Below, piece after piece: positions 25,681 through 35,745 of a stretch of DNA of 64,000 nt. This DNA comes from G963665815 sp942492065. Lineage in GTDB: Bacteria > Cloacimonadota > Cloacimonadia > Cloacimonadales > JAIOQZ01. The stretch spans positions 1 to 64,000 of the forward strand of contig CALODV010000020.1 in assembly GCA_942492065.1 (NCBI GenBank). The letters run 5' to 3'. The position numbers and the translations under genes were made by a program. How positions within the stretch are numbered: the stretch's first letter is position 1; every line of letters starts with the position of its first letter. Under the pieces are notes generated by a model. It saw only the letters and a program-made list of their open reading frames with translations, was not told the DNA's origin and made no database searches.

Positions 25681-25708
25681 TTGCATCTTTTGCTATACCG
25701 GTTAACTT
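25681..25708 (+). promoter_or_regulatory. Candidate promoter of tpx
   Basis: TTGCAT, 16-bp spacer, TAACTT, ending 31 bp before the ATG at 25740. Confidence 0.4.
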
Positions 25709-25739
25709 ATCCTCAAAAATAAATGATGACGGAGGAAAC

Positions 25740-26243
25740 ATGTCACAGATTACTTTTAAATCAAACCCTATGACTTTAAATAATGAATTAATAAAAGTTG
25801 GAGATAAAGCTCCTGAATTTCAAGTAGTAGACGGAACTTTAGCACCTAAAAAACTTTCTGATTATGATGGTAAGATCAAAGTTATAGCAACTTTCCCATC
25901 AATAGATACACCTGTTTGCCAGATGCAGGTCAGAGAATTCAATAAAAGAGCTGCAGAATTTTCAGATGATGTAGTTGTTCTTGGGATCAGCAAAGACCTT
26001 CCATTTGCTCAGGCACGTTTTTGCGGAGCAGAAGGAATTGATGGCGTTCACACACTTTCTGACTATCAGAATGCTTCATTCTCACTCAACTACGGTCTTC
26101 ATATCAACGAACTGGCATTAACAGCAAGATCAGTTCTAATTGTGGATAAGGATAACGTCGTAAGATATTTTGATCTGATAAAAGAGCAGACAGACGAACC
26201 TGATTACAATGCGGCTGTCAACGCACTCAAAGAAATAGTTTAA
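25740..26243 (+). CDS. tpx: Thiol peroxidase (atypical 2-Cys peroxiredoxin)
   Basis: 167 residues, usual Tpx length. Peroxidatic Cys60 in PSIDTPVCQMQVREFN and resolving Cys95 in ARFCGAEGI match the Tpx pair. Reduces hydroperoxides using thioredoxin. GGAGGAAAC site. Single-gene unit closed by its own terminator; placed just after the repeat cluster. Confidence 0.96.
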   Translation: MSQITFKSNPMTLNNELIKVGDKAPEFQVVDGTLAPKKLSDYDGKIKVIATFPSIDTPVCQMQVREFNKRAAEFSDDVVVLGISKDLPFAQARFCGAEGIDGVHTLSDYQNASFSLNYGLHINELALTARSVLIVDKDNVVRYFDLIKEQTDEPDYNAAVNALKEIV

Positions 26244-26268
26244 GCAAAGCATACATAGTATCTTCCCT

Positions 26269-26298
26269 GGACTGCTGATTTCAGCAGTCCCTTTTTTT
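26269..26298 (+). terminator. Terminator of tpx
   Basis: GGACTGCTG / CAGCAGTCC perfect 9-bp stem, ATTT loop, then C and seven T. Confidence 0.93.
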
Positions 26299-26333
26299 CT
26301 GGACATTATTCAACCCACACAATTTCTCAGTTC

Positions 26334-27203
26334 ATGAATAAGAAAACAGGATTTGTCACAGGAGTCTCAGCCTATATATTTTGGGGAATTGCCCCGATCT
26401 TCTGGAAAGCTATTACAGGAGTTGATGCTCTTTATATGCTCAACAGCCGTATTCTCTGGTCTTTCCTGTTTCTCCTGGCATACTTCTTAATCACAGGCAG
26501 ATTAAAATCGATTAAAAACAAACTCAACAGACATAATCTTCTTACAACTCTTCTATCAGGTGTACTTATATCCGTAAACTGGGGTATATTTATCTACGCC
26601 ATATTTATAAACAGAGTTACAGAAGCCAGTCTGGGTTACTTCATAAATCCACTATTCTTTGTGTTTCTCGGGCTTATCTTTCTCAAGGAGAAAGTAAATA
26701 CCTTACAAAAAACAGCAATAATCATTGCCGGAATTGGTGTGTTGTATCTGATATTCATATATGGGAAAATTCCATGGATTGCCCTCTGTCTAATTTCTAC
26801 ATTCAGCGTGTATGGGTTGATCAAGAAACAGTCGCAGCTTAAATCAATAGAAAGTCTGTTTCTGGAAACTGCCTGGCTTGTAATTCCGGCAGCGGTATTC
26901 ATCATATACTATGAACTTACAGGAAAAGGTGTTTTCTTTGACTCAGGCTTAAAAAACATGATTCTGGTTCCGCTTTCAGGTCCGGTCACAGCAATTCCTT
27001 TACTGCTATTCGCTGCTTCCGCAAAAAGAATTACGCTTGTTAATGTCGGATTCCTGCAATATATAGCACCAGTATTGCAATTTCTTCTGGGAGTTTTGAT
27101 TTATAAGGAGGAGTTTCCGATGGTAAAAGCAGTCGGTTATTCAATAATCTGGGCTGCAATATTGATATACCTGATCAGTCTCAGGAGAATGAGAAAGAAT
27201 TAA
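26334..27203 (+). CDS. rarD: RarD/EamA-type permease
   Basis: 289 residues, about ten membrane helices. Starts with the RarD signature (GVSAYIFWGIAPIFWKAI, RILWSFLF) and has the later SVNWGIFIYAI and LGFLQYIAP-like (VGFLQYIAPVLQF) motifs. Inner-membrane drug/metabolite transporter; substrate not known. No Shine-Dalgarno is visible before ATG, unusual here, so translation may be leaderless or the start is elsewhere. Converges on the glycosyltransferase gene with a 3-bp gap. Confidence 0.85.
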   Translation: MNKKTGFVTGVSAYIFWGIAPIFWKAITGVDALYMLNSRILWSFLFLLAYFLITGRLKSIKNKLNRHNLLTTLLSGVLISVNWGIFIYAIFINRVTEASLGYFINPLFFVFLGLIFLKEKVNTLQKTAIIIAGIGVLYLIFIYGKIPWIALCLISTFSVYGLIKKQSQLKSIESLFLETAWLVIPAAVFIIYYELTGKGVFFDSGLKNMILVPLSGPVTAIPLLLFAASAKRITLVNVGFLQYIAPVLQFLLGVLIYKEEFPMVKAVGYSIIWAAILIYLISLRRMRKN

Positions 27204-27206
27204 AAG

Positions 27207-28310
27207 CTATTTATCCGTAACAAGTGTTTTATATAGTTCAAGATTATTTGCGTAAGTGTGTTCACGAGAAAACTGCTTAACTGTTTCCAGAGCTTTTTCC
27301 CCGTACTGCTTTCTCAATTCAGGGGAATCAATAAGTTTTATCAGTCCATCGGCCAATGCCTGACTATTCTGTCTTTCCACCAGAACACCATTTATACCAT
27401 TCTGGACGGCTTCCGGTATTCCTCCCGTATTTGTTCCAACAACAGGTAATCCCTGAGCCTGAGCATCCAGAATGGAAGTTCCAAGCCCTTCAAGTTTAGA
27501 TGCCATCACAAAAATATCAAACAGTTTAAGAAAATTGCCTATATCTTTTCTGAATCCTGTAAATACAAAATGATTCTGCAGATTTTTAGAACTCACCAGA
27601 GCTTCCATCTGTTCCTGCTTCGCTCCATCTCCTACAGCCACAAATGTAACATTCTTTCGTGATCTGATAACGATCTCAGCTGCATCAATCAGATTGGGGT
27701 AATCCTTATGTCCGACAAATGCGGCTACTGTCCCGACTATGACATTACTGTCTGGGATACTCAATGACTCTCTAAAGCCAGACGGAAGAAGAATATCATC
27801 AAACTTATTCATGTCTACTCCACTGTGGATAGTAATGAGCTTAGAATCATCAACACCATCATCAAGCAGCACTTTCCGGATACCGTTTGAGATACAGACG
27901 ATTTTATTCATCTTATCTGAGAAATACTTTTTCCTGCTGAAGTAGTTTTTTCTGATGTGAAAATCAACTCTTCTCACACCGATAAGGATCAGGGATGGCA
28001 TAAAGAACTTTGCTATCAGCCCTAACCCCATCGCATGAGCAGTATGAAGATGTAAGATGTTAAACTTGTGCTTCCTGCATATCCCTGCTATCTTCATACC
28101 CGCTAAAAGATCAGCTTCACCACTTACCCTTATTGGGAAATGGGGTAGTCCCTTCTTATAGCAATATTCTTCCAGTTCAAAGCCCTTTTTGCATAGCATA
28201 GCTGTATCATGGTTATCTCTCACCATTTTTTCAAAGAGGTAAACAGCCTGTTGCTGACCTCCCCGCCAGCCTTTTTCAGTATCAATATGCAGAACTTTGA
28301 AATTATCCAT
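27207..28310 (-). CDS. Family 4 glycosyltransferase
   Basis: 367 residues, GT-B fold. The N-terminal domain has GWRGGQQQAVYLFE and LHLHTAHAMGLG. The C-terminal nucleotide-sugar site has VGTVAAFVGHKDYPNLI, FTGFRKDI, ASKLEGLGTSILDAQAQGLP and the EX7E-type region. Transfers a sugar to a cell-surface glycan or lipid; acceptor unknown. The start overlaps the upstream gene by 8 bp (ATGGATAA), last gene of a four-gene surface-glycan operon with an MBOAT acyltransferase. Confidence 0.9.
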   Translation of the reverse strand: MDNFKVLHIDTEKGWRGGQQQAVYLFEKMVRDNHDTAMLCKKGFELEEYCYKKGLPHFPIRVSGEADLLAGMKIAGICRKHKFNILHLHTAHAMGLGLIAKFFMPSLILIGVRRVDFHIRKNYFSRKKYFSDKMNKIVCISNGIRKVLLDDGVDDSKLITIHSGVDMNKFDDILLPSGFRESLSIPDSNVIVGTVAAFVGHKDYPNLIDAAEIVIRSRKNVTFVAVGDGAKQEQMEALVSSKNLQNHFVFTGFRKDIGNFLKLFDIFVMASKLEGLGTSILDAQAQGLPVVGTNTGGIPEAVQNGINGVLVERQNSQALADGLIKLIDSPELRKQYGEKALETVKQFSREHTYANNLELYKTLVTDK

Positions 28311-28698
28311 TTGCCTGCTTTCTTTTTTCTATAAGTAAATCAAGGAAAAGAAATACTATTATTATTACAAAAATAATAATCTGCGGAATAGAACTTTTTA
28401 TGACTTGTGGATGCAGCAAAAGTCCCAGAACAAGGTATGTAGAAAAATTAGTAACGATATAGCCGACAGGTATATACTTCAGGAAGCCTTTAACTTTAAG
28501 CTTCTTAAGTCCTTTTAAGACCTGCATTGTTCCCACAAGCAACAGGAGTACTCCTCCCTGATAGATCATGATTCTTGTGGATCCGATAGTTATCATGTCA
28601 GTTATACTGTCTGTCAAAGCCTTCAGCTGTACAACTTCACCATATATGATATGTACAACTCCGATTAGTATGATTAAAATTCCTGAAATCAGTGCCAT
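28303..28698 (-). CDS. Small membrane protein of surface-glycan operon
   Basis: 131 residues, four hydrophobic helices (~5-20, ~44-60, ~78-96, ~103-122) and a basic C-terminus (EKRKQANG). Family not recognised. GAGG site. Tight spacing with both neighbours suggests a role with the acyltransferase or glycosyltransferase, for instance as a membrane scaffold (inference). Confidence 0.7.
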   Translation of the reverse strand: MALISGILIILIGVVHIIYGEVVQLKALTDSITDMITIGSTRIMIYQGGVLLLLVGTMQVLKGLKKLKVKGFLKYIPVGYIVTNFSTYLVLGLLLHPQVIKSSIPQIIIFVIIIVFLFLDLLIEKRKQANG

Positions 28699-28716
28699 AT
28701 AACCTCACTGGTTTGG

Positions 28717-29553
28717 TTAGTTAAGAGCAGGTAGTTCAGCAAGTTTACTGAAATACTCTCTGCCTTTAGAATAGTACTCTCTTTTGAAATGAACATCATC
28801 TTGGAAATAATTATCTGATGTATAGATAATTTTGTCAAAATAATTAGTTATCATTACATTATTGCATTTATTTCCAGTGTACTCATCTTTAAGTCTTTCG
28901 ACTTCATTCTTCCTTGATTCTCTTGTCGGAGGAGGCAGCACCAGGAGCTCAACTCCATGTTCATCAGCTAACTCTTTCATTTTAGTCAGATACTCACAAG
29001 AGATTGGAGAAATAAAGAAATCAGGTTTCTCGCGTTCAATTTCAGGAGTAAAGTAGGTTATTGCAATTAATGGAAACCTGGCAATATATGACAAAGGATA
29101 GCTTCTTATCTGTTTCAGTACTCTCTTTGTGAAGTACTTTTTATACTCTCTTTTATAAAATGGCTTGATAAAGTAATTATAAGAAAATACGTGATCAATA
29201 TTATTTGAGAATGAGAATGGATTATAGAAAAAATAGACTTTCTCAACATTTTTGTTCTTTTCTAAAAAGTTTTTTAATAACAAATAGTGTCCTATAACAT
29301 CTATAGCCTGGTTACATGCAAGATTTACAACACCATTCTTTCCTGAATCATAATTTTTATACAGACTTCCCACAACACTATCTCCAAGCAGTATGTATTG
29401 CGCTCCGTCAATTTGAGTCTTTGAAAGTTCAATTTTATTGTAAGTTATTCTGTTAGGTAAGAATCGGGAGAAAACTCCACTCAGTTCTATGATCCAGCAG
29501 ACTCCTGTAAAAAGAACAAAAAATATTATTGCTTTGATAACAAATTTTCTCAT
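28717..29553 (-). CDS. SGNH-like membrane-anchored protein partner of MBOAT acyltransferase
   Basis: 278 residues. N-terminal anchor (AIIFFVLFTGVCWII) and an exported domain with YILLGDSVVGSLY (block I GDS, Ser ~58), FFYNPFSFSN, and a C-terminal DDVHFKREYY that supplies the Asp-x-His pair. Resembles the DltD/AlgX/AlgJ-type SGNH partners that move acyl groups to polysaccharide outside the membrane. The adjacent MBOAT gene (8 bp upstream) supports that. AGGTG site. Confidence 0.8.
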   Translation of the reverse strand: MRKFVIKAIIFFVLFTGVCWIIELSGVFSRFLPNRITYNKIELSKTQIDGAQYILLGDSVVGSLYKNYDSGKNGVVNLACNQAIDVIGHYLLLKNFLEKNKNVEKVYFFYNPFSFSNNIDHVFSYNYFIKPFYKREYKKYFTKRVLKQIRSYPLSYIARFPLIAITYFTPEIEREKPDFFISPISCEYLTKMKELADEHGVELLVLPPPTRESRKNEVERLKDEYTGNKCNNVMITNYFDKIIYTSDNYFQDDVHFKREYYSKGREYFSKLAELPALN

Positions 29554-29561
29554 AAATACAC

Positions 29562-30998
29562 CTAAAATTGAAAATATATAAATTTCTGTTTAACACCTGC
29601 CATCCACATAATGCAGAAAATTATAAGACTATAAATAATCCATCTTACAGCTCTGCTGGGAATTGCGGCAGGAATATCAAGAACATGGTCTTTCTTACGC
29701 TGAATCCATTCAGCCACGACAAACAATGCAACCAGTAAGAATTTTTTACGCGGGATTAACTCCGGATATTGGAATAAAGATGAATTAAAAATACCTGATA
29801 TGTATTTAACGGCATCAGTTACTGATTCAGCTCTGAAGAATATCCAGGCAAGTATTGTTAATAAAAACGTCACAAATATCTGCAGTGTTTCTCTCAAACT
29901 CGGCAGTAAACTGTTTTCTGCAGCGATATTAGTATTCTTCCTGTTTCTCCTGGAAAGCAGAAGAGGAAGAAAATACAGAGCATTCAAAGCTCCCCAGATG
30001 ACAAAAGTCCAGTTAGCTCCATGCCAGAATCCACTGACAATAAATATGATAAAAGTGTTTCTTACTTTAAACCACATTGAGCCTCTGGATCCACCCAAAG
30101 GTATATATAAATAGTCCCTGAACCAGGTCGACAGTGAAATATGCCATCTTCTCCAGAACTCAGCAATATCTCTGGAAAAATATGGGTATGCGAAGTTACG
30201 CATCAACTGAAAACCAAACATCCTGGCAGTACCAATTGCAATATCTGAATAAGCTGAGAAATCCCCATAAATCTGGAATGTAAAACAAATTGCTCCGACG
30301 ACAAGAACAGAGCCAGAATAATCAGAGTAGTTATTAAATATTGTGTTAGCATAATATGCCATTGAGTCGGCAATAACGATTTTCTTGAACAATCCCCAGA
30401 GTATCTGTCTCATACCGTCACTGGCTTTATCGTAATCAAATTTCCTTCTTACATAAAACTGCGGTAATAGATGAGTTGCTCTTTCAATTGGACCTGCCAC
30501 TAATTGAGGGAAAAAGCTTACAAATGCAAAGAAAGAGAAAAAGTCTTTTGTAGGCTCCAGTTTTTTCTTATAAACATCGATTGAGTAACTTAACGTCTGG
30601 AAAGTATAGAAACTGATACCAACCGGTAGAATAACATTCAGCCGATATGGATCGAAATGAACACCAAACAGTGTGAATGTATTAGCAAAGCTTTCTGCAA
30701 AAAAGTTGTAATACTTGAAAAAGCCGAGAAATCCCAGATTAACCACCAAACTAGTGACTAAAAGAAACTTTCTTTTTCTGATGTCATCTGTTTTGCCCAA
30801 ATAGATTCCGACAAAATAGTCTACAATCGAACTGAAAGCTATCAGAAATAAGAATCTCCAATCCCACCAACCGTAAAAAACATAGCTGGCAATAACCAGA
30901 AAAACATTCTGATATTTGATGTTTTGGCTGTCAAGCAACCAGTAAATTACAAAAACAACAGGTAAGAAAACTGCAAATTCTATTGAATTAAATAACAT
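29562..30998 (-). CDS. MBOAT-family O-acyltransferase (AlgI/DltB-like)
   Basis: 478 residues from ATG 30998, chosen over an in-frame TTG at 31019 because MLFNSIEFAVFLP is the family's usual start and AGAGG lies upstream. Typical motifs: FFKYYNFFAESF, LPVGISFYTFQTLSY, FPQLVAGPIERA, FWRRWHISLSTWFRDYLYIP and the catalytic His in SGFWHGANWTF (~320). About 11 membrane helices. Carries acyl (usually acetyl) groups across the inner membrane for modification of a surface polymer, with the SGNH protein encoded next. Confidence 0.93.
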   Translation of the reverse strand: MLFNSIEFAVFLPVVFVIYWLLDSQNIKYQNVFLVIASYVFYGWWDWRFLFLIAFSSIVDYFVGIYLGKTDDIRKRKFLLVTSLVVNLGFLGFFKYYNFFAESFANTFTLFGVHFDPYRLNVILPVGISFYTFQTLSYSIDVYKKKLEPTKDFFSFFAFVSFFPQLVAGPIERATHLLPQFYVRRKFDYDKASDGMRQILWGLFKKIVIADSMAYYANTIFNNYSDYSGSVLVVGAICFTFQIYGDFSAYSDIAIGTARMFGFQLMRNFAYPYFSRDIAEFWRRWHISLSTWFRDYLYIPLGGSRGSMWFKVRNTFIIFIVSGFWHGANWTFVIWGALNALYFLPLLLSRRNRKNTNIAAENSLLPSLRETLQIFVTFLLTILAWIFFRAESVTDAVKYISGIFNSSLFQYPELIPRKKFLLVALFVVAEWIQRKKDHVLDIPAAIPSRAVRWIIYSLIIFCIMWMAGVKQKFIYFQF

Positions 30999-31245
30999 TA
31001 ATTTTACAACCTCTGTCAACTATATATCATGGAAATCTCGCATATAATTTATCATCATGCATTTTTGAGAAAGCCTGATAACGCATCAAGCAAACAAAAA
31101 TGCAGTTAAACATCAATCACAATAACTTATAAGAACAGCCTCAAAACTATCATCAAAGACGAGATATATGCAAAGAATCCGAATCGTAACATTGATTGCA
31201 TCTAATCAATTACTGTCAACCAATATTTAGCACTGTAAATACTCC

Positions 31246-34200
31246 CTATTTGTTAAGGAGCTTTGTCAAAATAGCACTCAGTTCGTGTGTCTGGTATGGC
31301 TTCCTGATAAATCCTTCAAGCCCCCTTTTGTTCAGATCCTCCAAATTACTGACAGTAGTGTATCCTGTGGACAGAACAACAGGTACATCATCTCTGATTT
31401 GCTTAATCTTCATAAACGCTTTTGATCCGTTCATCTTAGGCATTATCATATCTAAGATCACAAGATCAATCTCATCTGATTTCTCACAAAAAATATCTAC
31501 TCCTACAGTGCCATCATCTGCCAGAAGTACTGTATATCCCAGCTCCTCAAGTATGAATCGTCCTGTAACCCGTATACTGTACTCATCATCAACAAGCAGA
31601 ATAGTCCCTTTACCGCGCGGGATGTCACTTTCTTCTATGCTGCTTCTTGTCTTGTTAATTGAGCATGGCAACAGCATTTTAACCTTAGTTCCCTTTCCAA
31701 TCTCACTCTCAATACTTATCGCCCCTTGGTGATCAATCATTGTTGAATAGACAATCGCCAGTCCAAGACCTGTTCCTTCTTCTTTACCTTTAGTTGTGAA
31801 GAAGGGCTCAAATATCCTGTCAAGGTTCTCTTTGGATATTCCCTGCCCACTATCTAAAATTGATATTTCAATATATTTGCCAGGCTCAATATCAAACTTG
31901 CTGTCATTACAGAAATTGCTATCAAGGTTCCTGTTTTCAGTAGTAATCACTATACTGCCAGAATCTTCTGAAGCGTGGATCGCATTTATACATATATTCA
32001 TTAAAGCATTATGAATAGCTGATCCATGACCGCAAATGATATCATCATCTGCCGCAGGATCCATATCTATTTTTACCATTTTAATGTCCGTATTTTTAAT
32101 AATTTCTACTGTATCAACAATAGCCTGATGTATACTGATAGATTGTGATTGACTGACTTCATCTCTTGTAAAGGTTAGAATTTTAGATGTTAACTCGGCT
32201 GCACGCACAGTTAGTTGCTGAATCATTGCCAAAAGTTCTTTTGCTCTATTATCAAGATTCCTTTTCGGAGACTTCATAAGTTGAACAGAACCCATGATTC
32301 CGCTCAGCATATTATTGAAATCGTGAGCTACTCCCCCAGCTAATTGTCCCAATGCTTCCATTTTTGTGTGGTGATTCAGCTGCTGGGTTAATGTAGCTCT
32401 TAAGCGTTCATCTTCTTTGTGTCTTGAAATATCTTGTGCCACATTAATAAAACTGGTTATATTCCATTCTTCATCAAACACGGGAGACACATTTGACAAC
32501 GTCCATAGATATTCACCATTCTTATTTTTTGTTTGCAGCTCCCCTTGCCAGATTCGACCACTTATAATCGTTTTATGCATCTCGTCGAAGGTATGTGCAT
32601 TTGCATTATCCGGCTTCAACATACCCGGGAACTCACCTTTTATCTCATCGAGCTCATATCCTGTAACTTCAGTAAACTTAGGGTTAACATATTCTATATT
32701 CCCCTGCTTATCTGTAATTAATATAAGAGATGGACTTTGAGTAACAACAGTTGACAGTTTCCTTAAATCATCAAGTGCTATGATTTTTCTGGAGACATCC
32801 CTCATCACTACAACCGCACCGGCAGTGTCCTGATTCTCATTATAATATGGAGATACTGCAAATTCGTAAGTCTTTTTATTAGTTCTTTTTACATCCCAGT
32901 TAAACTCTTTTACAGCACCGGTAAAGCATGCCAGTATGTTTGATTTCAACAGTTCTGAGAATTCTCTATCTTTGTGCAGTTCTGTTAAGCTCAATCCTTG
33001 AAAGTCTCTCTCGTTCATGTCAAATTCAGCTGCGTATTTACTGTTCACGACTACATAATTCAAATCCCTGTTGATCAAAGCTAACATGTTGGTTGAATTA
33101 GAAACTATTGTTTCATAATGTTTCAACATACTTCTTGTTTCATTCAAGCTGTTTATCATCCTGGCCTGCTGCACATTCTGAAACGCTTTCTGAGAAAGCT
33201 GATTGGCAAGTGTATGCATCAATTTTGCTATTTCTTCAAACTTATTGAGGGGTATAAGAGCAAGATCATTGTATGCAGTGATATAATCATGTGGATCAAT
33301 ATCATTCATCTTTGCGAAATGAAAGAGTTCTTCCTCTGGTAGCTGACTATCTTTTATCTGTCCGATTACCCAACTGGCAATATGCTGATTATCAATCATA
33401 ATCGATGTACCGGCATCCAGCAAATTAGTTATTGGGCATCTTTTTACAACAGGATTAATTTCTGATATATTTGCAAAATCTTCAGCAAGAACATTACAGC
33501 TGAAACTGTCTCCTTTTGATTGTGCTATCAGTTTTTTGCAGAGATTCTGCATATTACTGGGTTTAGTTATGATTCTTCCTTCCGGGTCTATTATCACTGA
33601 CGCAACGTTAAAGGATTTCGAAAACTCATCCTGCAAAACTTGAATCTCTTCAATATCAAAAAGGGACTCAAAAGTCAAACAGCTTGTATCTGTAATCGGT
33701 TCTGTTAATGCAGAAATTCTCTTCTCAATTGCATCATCGACCTTCTTCTCACCAGATATATCTCTTAACACACAATATGTCTGTCTGAAACTACCATCAC
33801 GATTTCTTCCTATCATGCCATCAAATGCAACATCCAGATAATACCCATCTTTATGCATAATCTTAAACTCAACACCTTTAATATACCCTCGCTCTTTAAA
33901 GACCGGAAAGTTTTTCTTGAAGTGACTACCCCAATCAGCATGCAGAAAGTCAGCAAAGTTTTTTCCAATTACATCTTCATACTTATAGCCAAGAATATTT
34001 TGCCATGCAGGATTTACATCTATCAGGTTACCCTCCTGATCTAAAGACTGATAGCCAAGGGGAGCATTCTCATACATAGCCCTGAACTTCTTTTCACTTT
34101 GAATTAGAGAGTTCTCAGTCTCTACTCTTTCCGTAACATCACGCATTATACCCAACATGATTCTTTCCCCTGACTCCTGCCTTTTAATAAAGAAACCCAT

Positions 34201-35607
34201 ATCCTCAATGTATCCATAAGTCCCATCAGCTTTCTGGAACCTGTACACACACTCAAATGTAGTCCCCTCTCTTATTGCCTCGTCAAGTGCTTCTATCGTT
34301 TTGACTTTATCATCAGGATGAAGCTTCGCTGTCCAATCATCGAAAGAGTAGTTGCTGAATGCTTCCGGTGTATAACCTGTCACTCCCTTAATATCCCCGG
34401 TCCAGCTGATACTTCCGTTACTGAGGTGATAATTATAAGTAATCTGTCTCGGAAGCTGAGCTATCAACCTGAACTCCTCGGTTTTATCATGAAGTTCATC
34501 CAGAATTTGCTTGTTTTTACGGCTTTGAGTTTTCAACGTTTGAAGAATGTGATCATACATAGACAGCATTGAATTAGACTTTACGAAGTCCTCCAGATTA
34601 TATACTCCAGATTTATCATCACTATTTCGGGAGATATCAACATTAGTTTCCACAAACTCTATGTATTGCTTCAAAGGAAACATTTGAAACAAGTACCAGT
34701 CTATCTTTTCAATGTACCCGCCATAAACAATCAATTCTTCATTGTTTTTACCTTTAAGAATATCACTGAATACTTTCTGTTCTTTTATCTCATTCAACAT
34801 GGATAACTGGAATGAAGTCCCAAGGGATTCAATATTCATGTAATGAATTTCTCCTTTATTCTCAATCGGTACATCTTCAGTAATAGAATCAGAGAGAATA
34901 CCACCGTTGTTGTTGACAAGTAAGAATCTATGATTTTCTACAAAAGACCCAAATATATCCTCACTGAAAATTACTTTTACAGGTATGTCTATACTCCATA
35001 GTCCTGTGAATACATCATTAACATAAATAGGTATGGATGCAGAAATGATCAATCCTTCTCCGGCATAATCTATAGTTGGTTGTGTCCATCTTATTTCTCT
35101 TTCAGGATTAACTTTCGGTAATACCGTTTTAAAAGTGTGATATTCCAGCCAGTTAAAATCAGGTTCAACTGCTGTTTTCATATCAATATAGGGGAATTGT
35201 ACAGACACATTCTCTATGTCCTGATAGTATATCCAGGCCGCGCCATTTAATCTGCTTCTGATTCCCTTCAGTATCCTTCCAATGTCCTTTAATGCAAATA
35301 GTCTGTGTTTGGCAAAAATATTGTCTTTATTCTCCGACTGCCAAAAATAGCTTATGGTTTCGTCCGAAAGCCTGTTCATTCGAAAATCCCTCAAATCATG
35401 CACAGGCAAATAATATCCATCGACATCAATTGCAAACATTTCACTGATCCATTTTTCAATTACAAGATTGTCCGAACTAGTATGGGAAAACAGTATTTCC
35501 GTTATATTTTTAAGTTCTTCTAATGCAAAAAAGTACTCAGACAACTTGCATTCAATAGAGTTTAAACAAGACTTGAAATGTAGAAGAAATACATCTTTAT
35601 TGAACAT
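31246..35607 (-). CDS. Hybrid sensor histidine kinase/response regulator with Cache-like, four PAS and PocR domains
   Basis: 1453 residues. Order: Cache-like sensor (~1-330) with no membrane segment on either side; PAS (~387-495); PAS (~505-620); PocR ligand-binding domain (~640-815); PAS (~830-930); PAS (~950-1060); HisKA with GGVAHDFNNMLSG (His ~1095); HATPase (INAIHAS N box, GQGISKENLDRIFEPFFTTK, GTGLGLAIV); REC with VDDE and phospho-Asp in VILDMIMPKMNG (~1384). A single-chain phosphorelay, probably cytoplasmic, sensing several small-molecule cues. AAGAGG site and a good promoter at 35644-35672. It is divergent from a truncated CHASE kinase. The output regulator is not encoded nearby. Confidence 0.92.
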   Translation of the reverse strand: MFNKDVFLLHFKSCLNSIECKLSEYFFALEELKNITEILFSHTSSDNLVIEKWISEMFAIDVDGYYLPVHDLRDFRMNRLSDETISYFWQSENKDNIFAKHRLFALKDIGRILKGIRSRLNGAAWIYYQDIENVSVQFPYIDMKTAVEPDFNWLEYHTFKTVLPKVNPEREIRWTQPTIDYAGEGLIISASIPIYVNDVFTGLWSIDIPVKVIFSEDIFGSFVENHRFLLVNNNGGILSDSITEDVPIENKGEIHYMNIESLGTSFQLSMLNEIKEQKVFSDILKGKNNEELIVYGGYIEKIDWYLFQMFPLKQYIEFVETNVDISRNSDDKSGVYNLEDFVKSNSMLSMYDHILQTLKTQSRKNKQILDELHDKTEEFRLIAQLPRQITYNYHLSNGSISWTGDIKGVTGYTPEAFSNYSFDDWTAKLHPDDKVKTIEALDEAIREGTTFECVYRFQKADGTYGYIEDMGFFIKRQESGERIMLGIMRDVTERVETENSLIQSEKKFRAMYENAPLGYQSLDQEGNLIDVNPAWQNILGYKYEDVIGKNFADFLHADWGSHFKKNFPVFKERGYIKGVEFKIMHKDGYYLDVAFDGMIGRNRDGSFRQTYCVLRDISGEKKVDDAIEKRISALTEPITDTSCLTFESLFDIEEIQVLQDEFSKSFNVASVIIDPEGRIITKPSNMQNLCKKLIAQSKGDSFSCNVLAEDFANISEINPVVKRCPITNLLDAGTSIMIDNQHIASWVIGQIKDSQLPEEELFHFAKMNDIDPHDYITAYNDLALIPLNKFEEIAKLMHTLANQLSQKAFQNVQQARMINSLNETRSMLKHYETIVSNSTNMLALINRDLNYVVVNSKYAAEFDMNERDFQGLSLTELHKDREFSELLKSNILACFTGAVKEFNWDVKRTNKKTYEFAVSPYYNENQDTAGAVVVMRDVSRKIIALDDLRKLSTVVTQSPSLILITDKQGNIEYVNPKFTEVTGYELDEIKGEFPGMLKPDNANAHTFDEMHKTIISGRIWQGELQTKNKNGEYLWTLSNVSPVFDEEWNITSFINVAQDISRHKEDERLRATLTQQLNHHTKMEALGQLAGGVAHDFNNMLSGIMGSVQLMKSPKRNLDNRAKELLAMIQQLTVRAAELTSKILTFTRDEVSQSQSISIHQAIVDTVEIIKNTDIKMVKIDMDPAADDDIICGHGSAIHNALMNICINAIHASEDSGSIVITTENRNLDSNFCNDSKFDIEPGKYIEISILDSGQGISKENLDRIFEPFFTTKGKEEGTGLGLAIVYSTMIDHQGAISIESEIGKGTKVKMLLPCSINKTRSSIEESDIPRGKGTILLVDDEYSIRVTGRFILEELGYTVLLADDGTVGVDIFCEKSDEIDLVILDMIMPKMNGSKAFMKIKQIRDDVPVVLSTGYTTVSNLEDLNKRGLEGFIRKPYQTHELSAILTKLLNK

Positions 35608-35643
35608 AATACCTCTTGAATGTAATTAATGTTTATTACTCAT

Positions 35644-35672
35644 AACTTAGACTTTTGTTCTTATTTTGTCAA
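35644..35672 (-). promoter_or_regulatory. Promoter of the hybrid kinase
   Basis: TTGACA (+ strand 35667-35672), 17-bp spacer, TAAGTT (35644-35649), 36 bp before the start codon on the minus strand. Confidence 0.5.
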
Positions 35673-35745
35673 TGTTTATGATATTCAACAACTTTAGTGA
35701 AAAATTTTTGTTGTAATTGTTTCAGCTATTCAATATTTTGTATTT

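Noticed and set aside
31059..31103. GCATTTTTG/CAAAAATGC inverted repeat as terminator of the hybrid kinase
   Set aside because: No T-run follows on the minus strand and the loop is 27 nt; role unclear, so not listed as a feature.
31196..31732. 178-residue plus-strand ORF over the 3' end of the hybrid kinase
   Set aside because: Antisense shadow of the REC and HATPase domains; no motif of its own.
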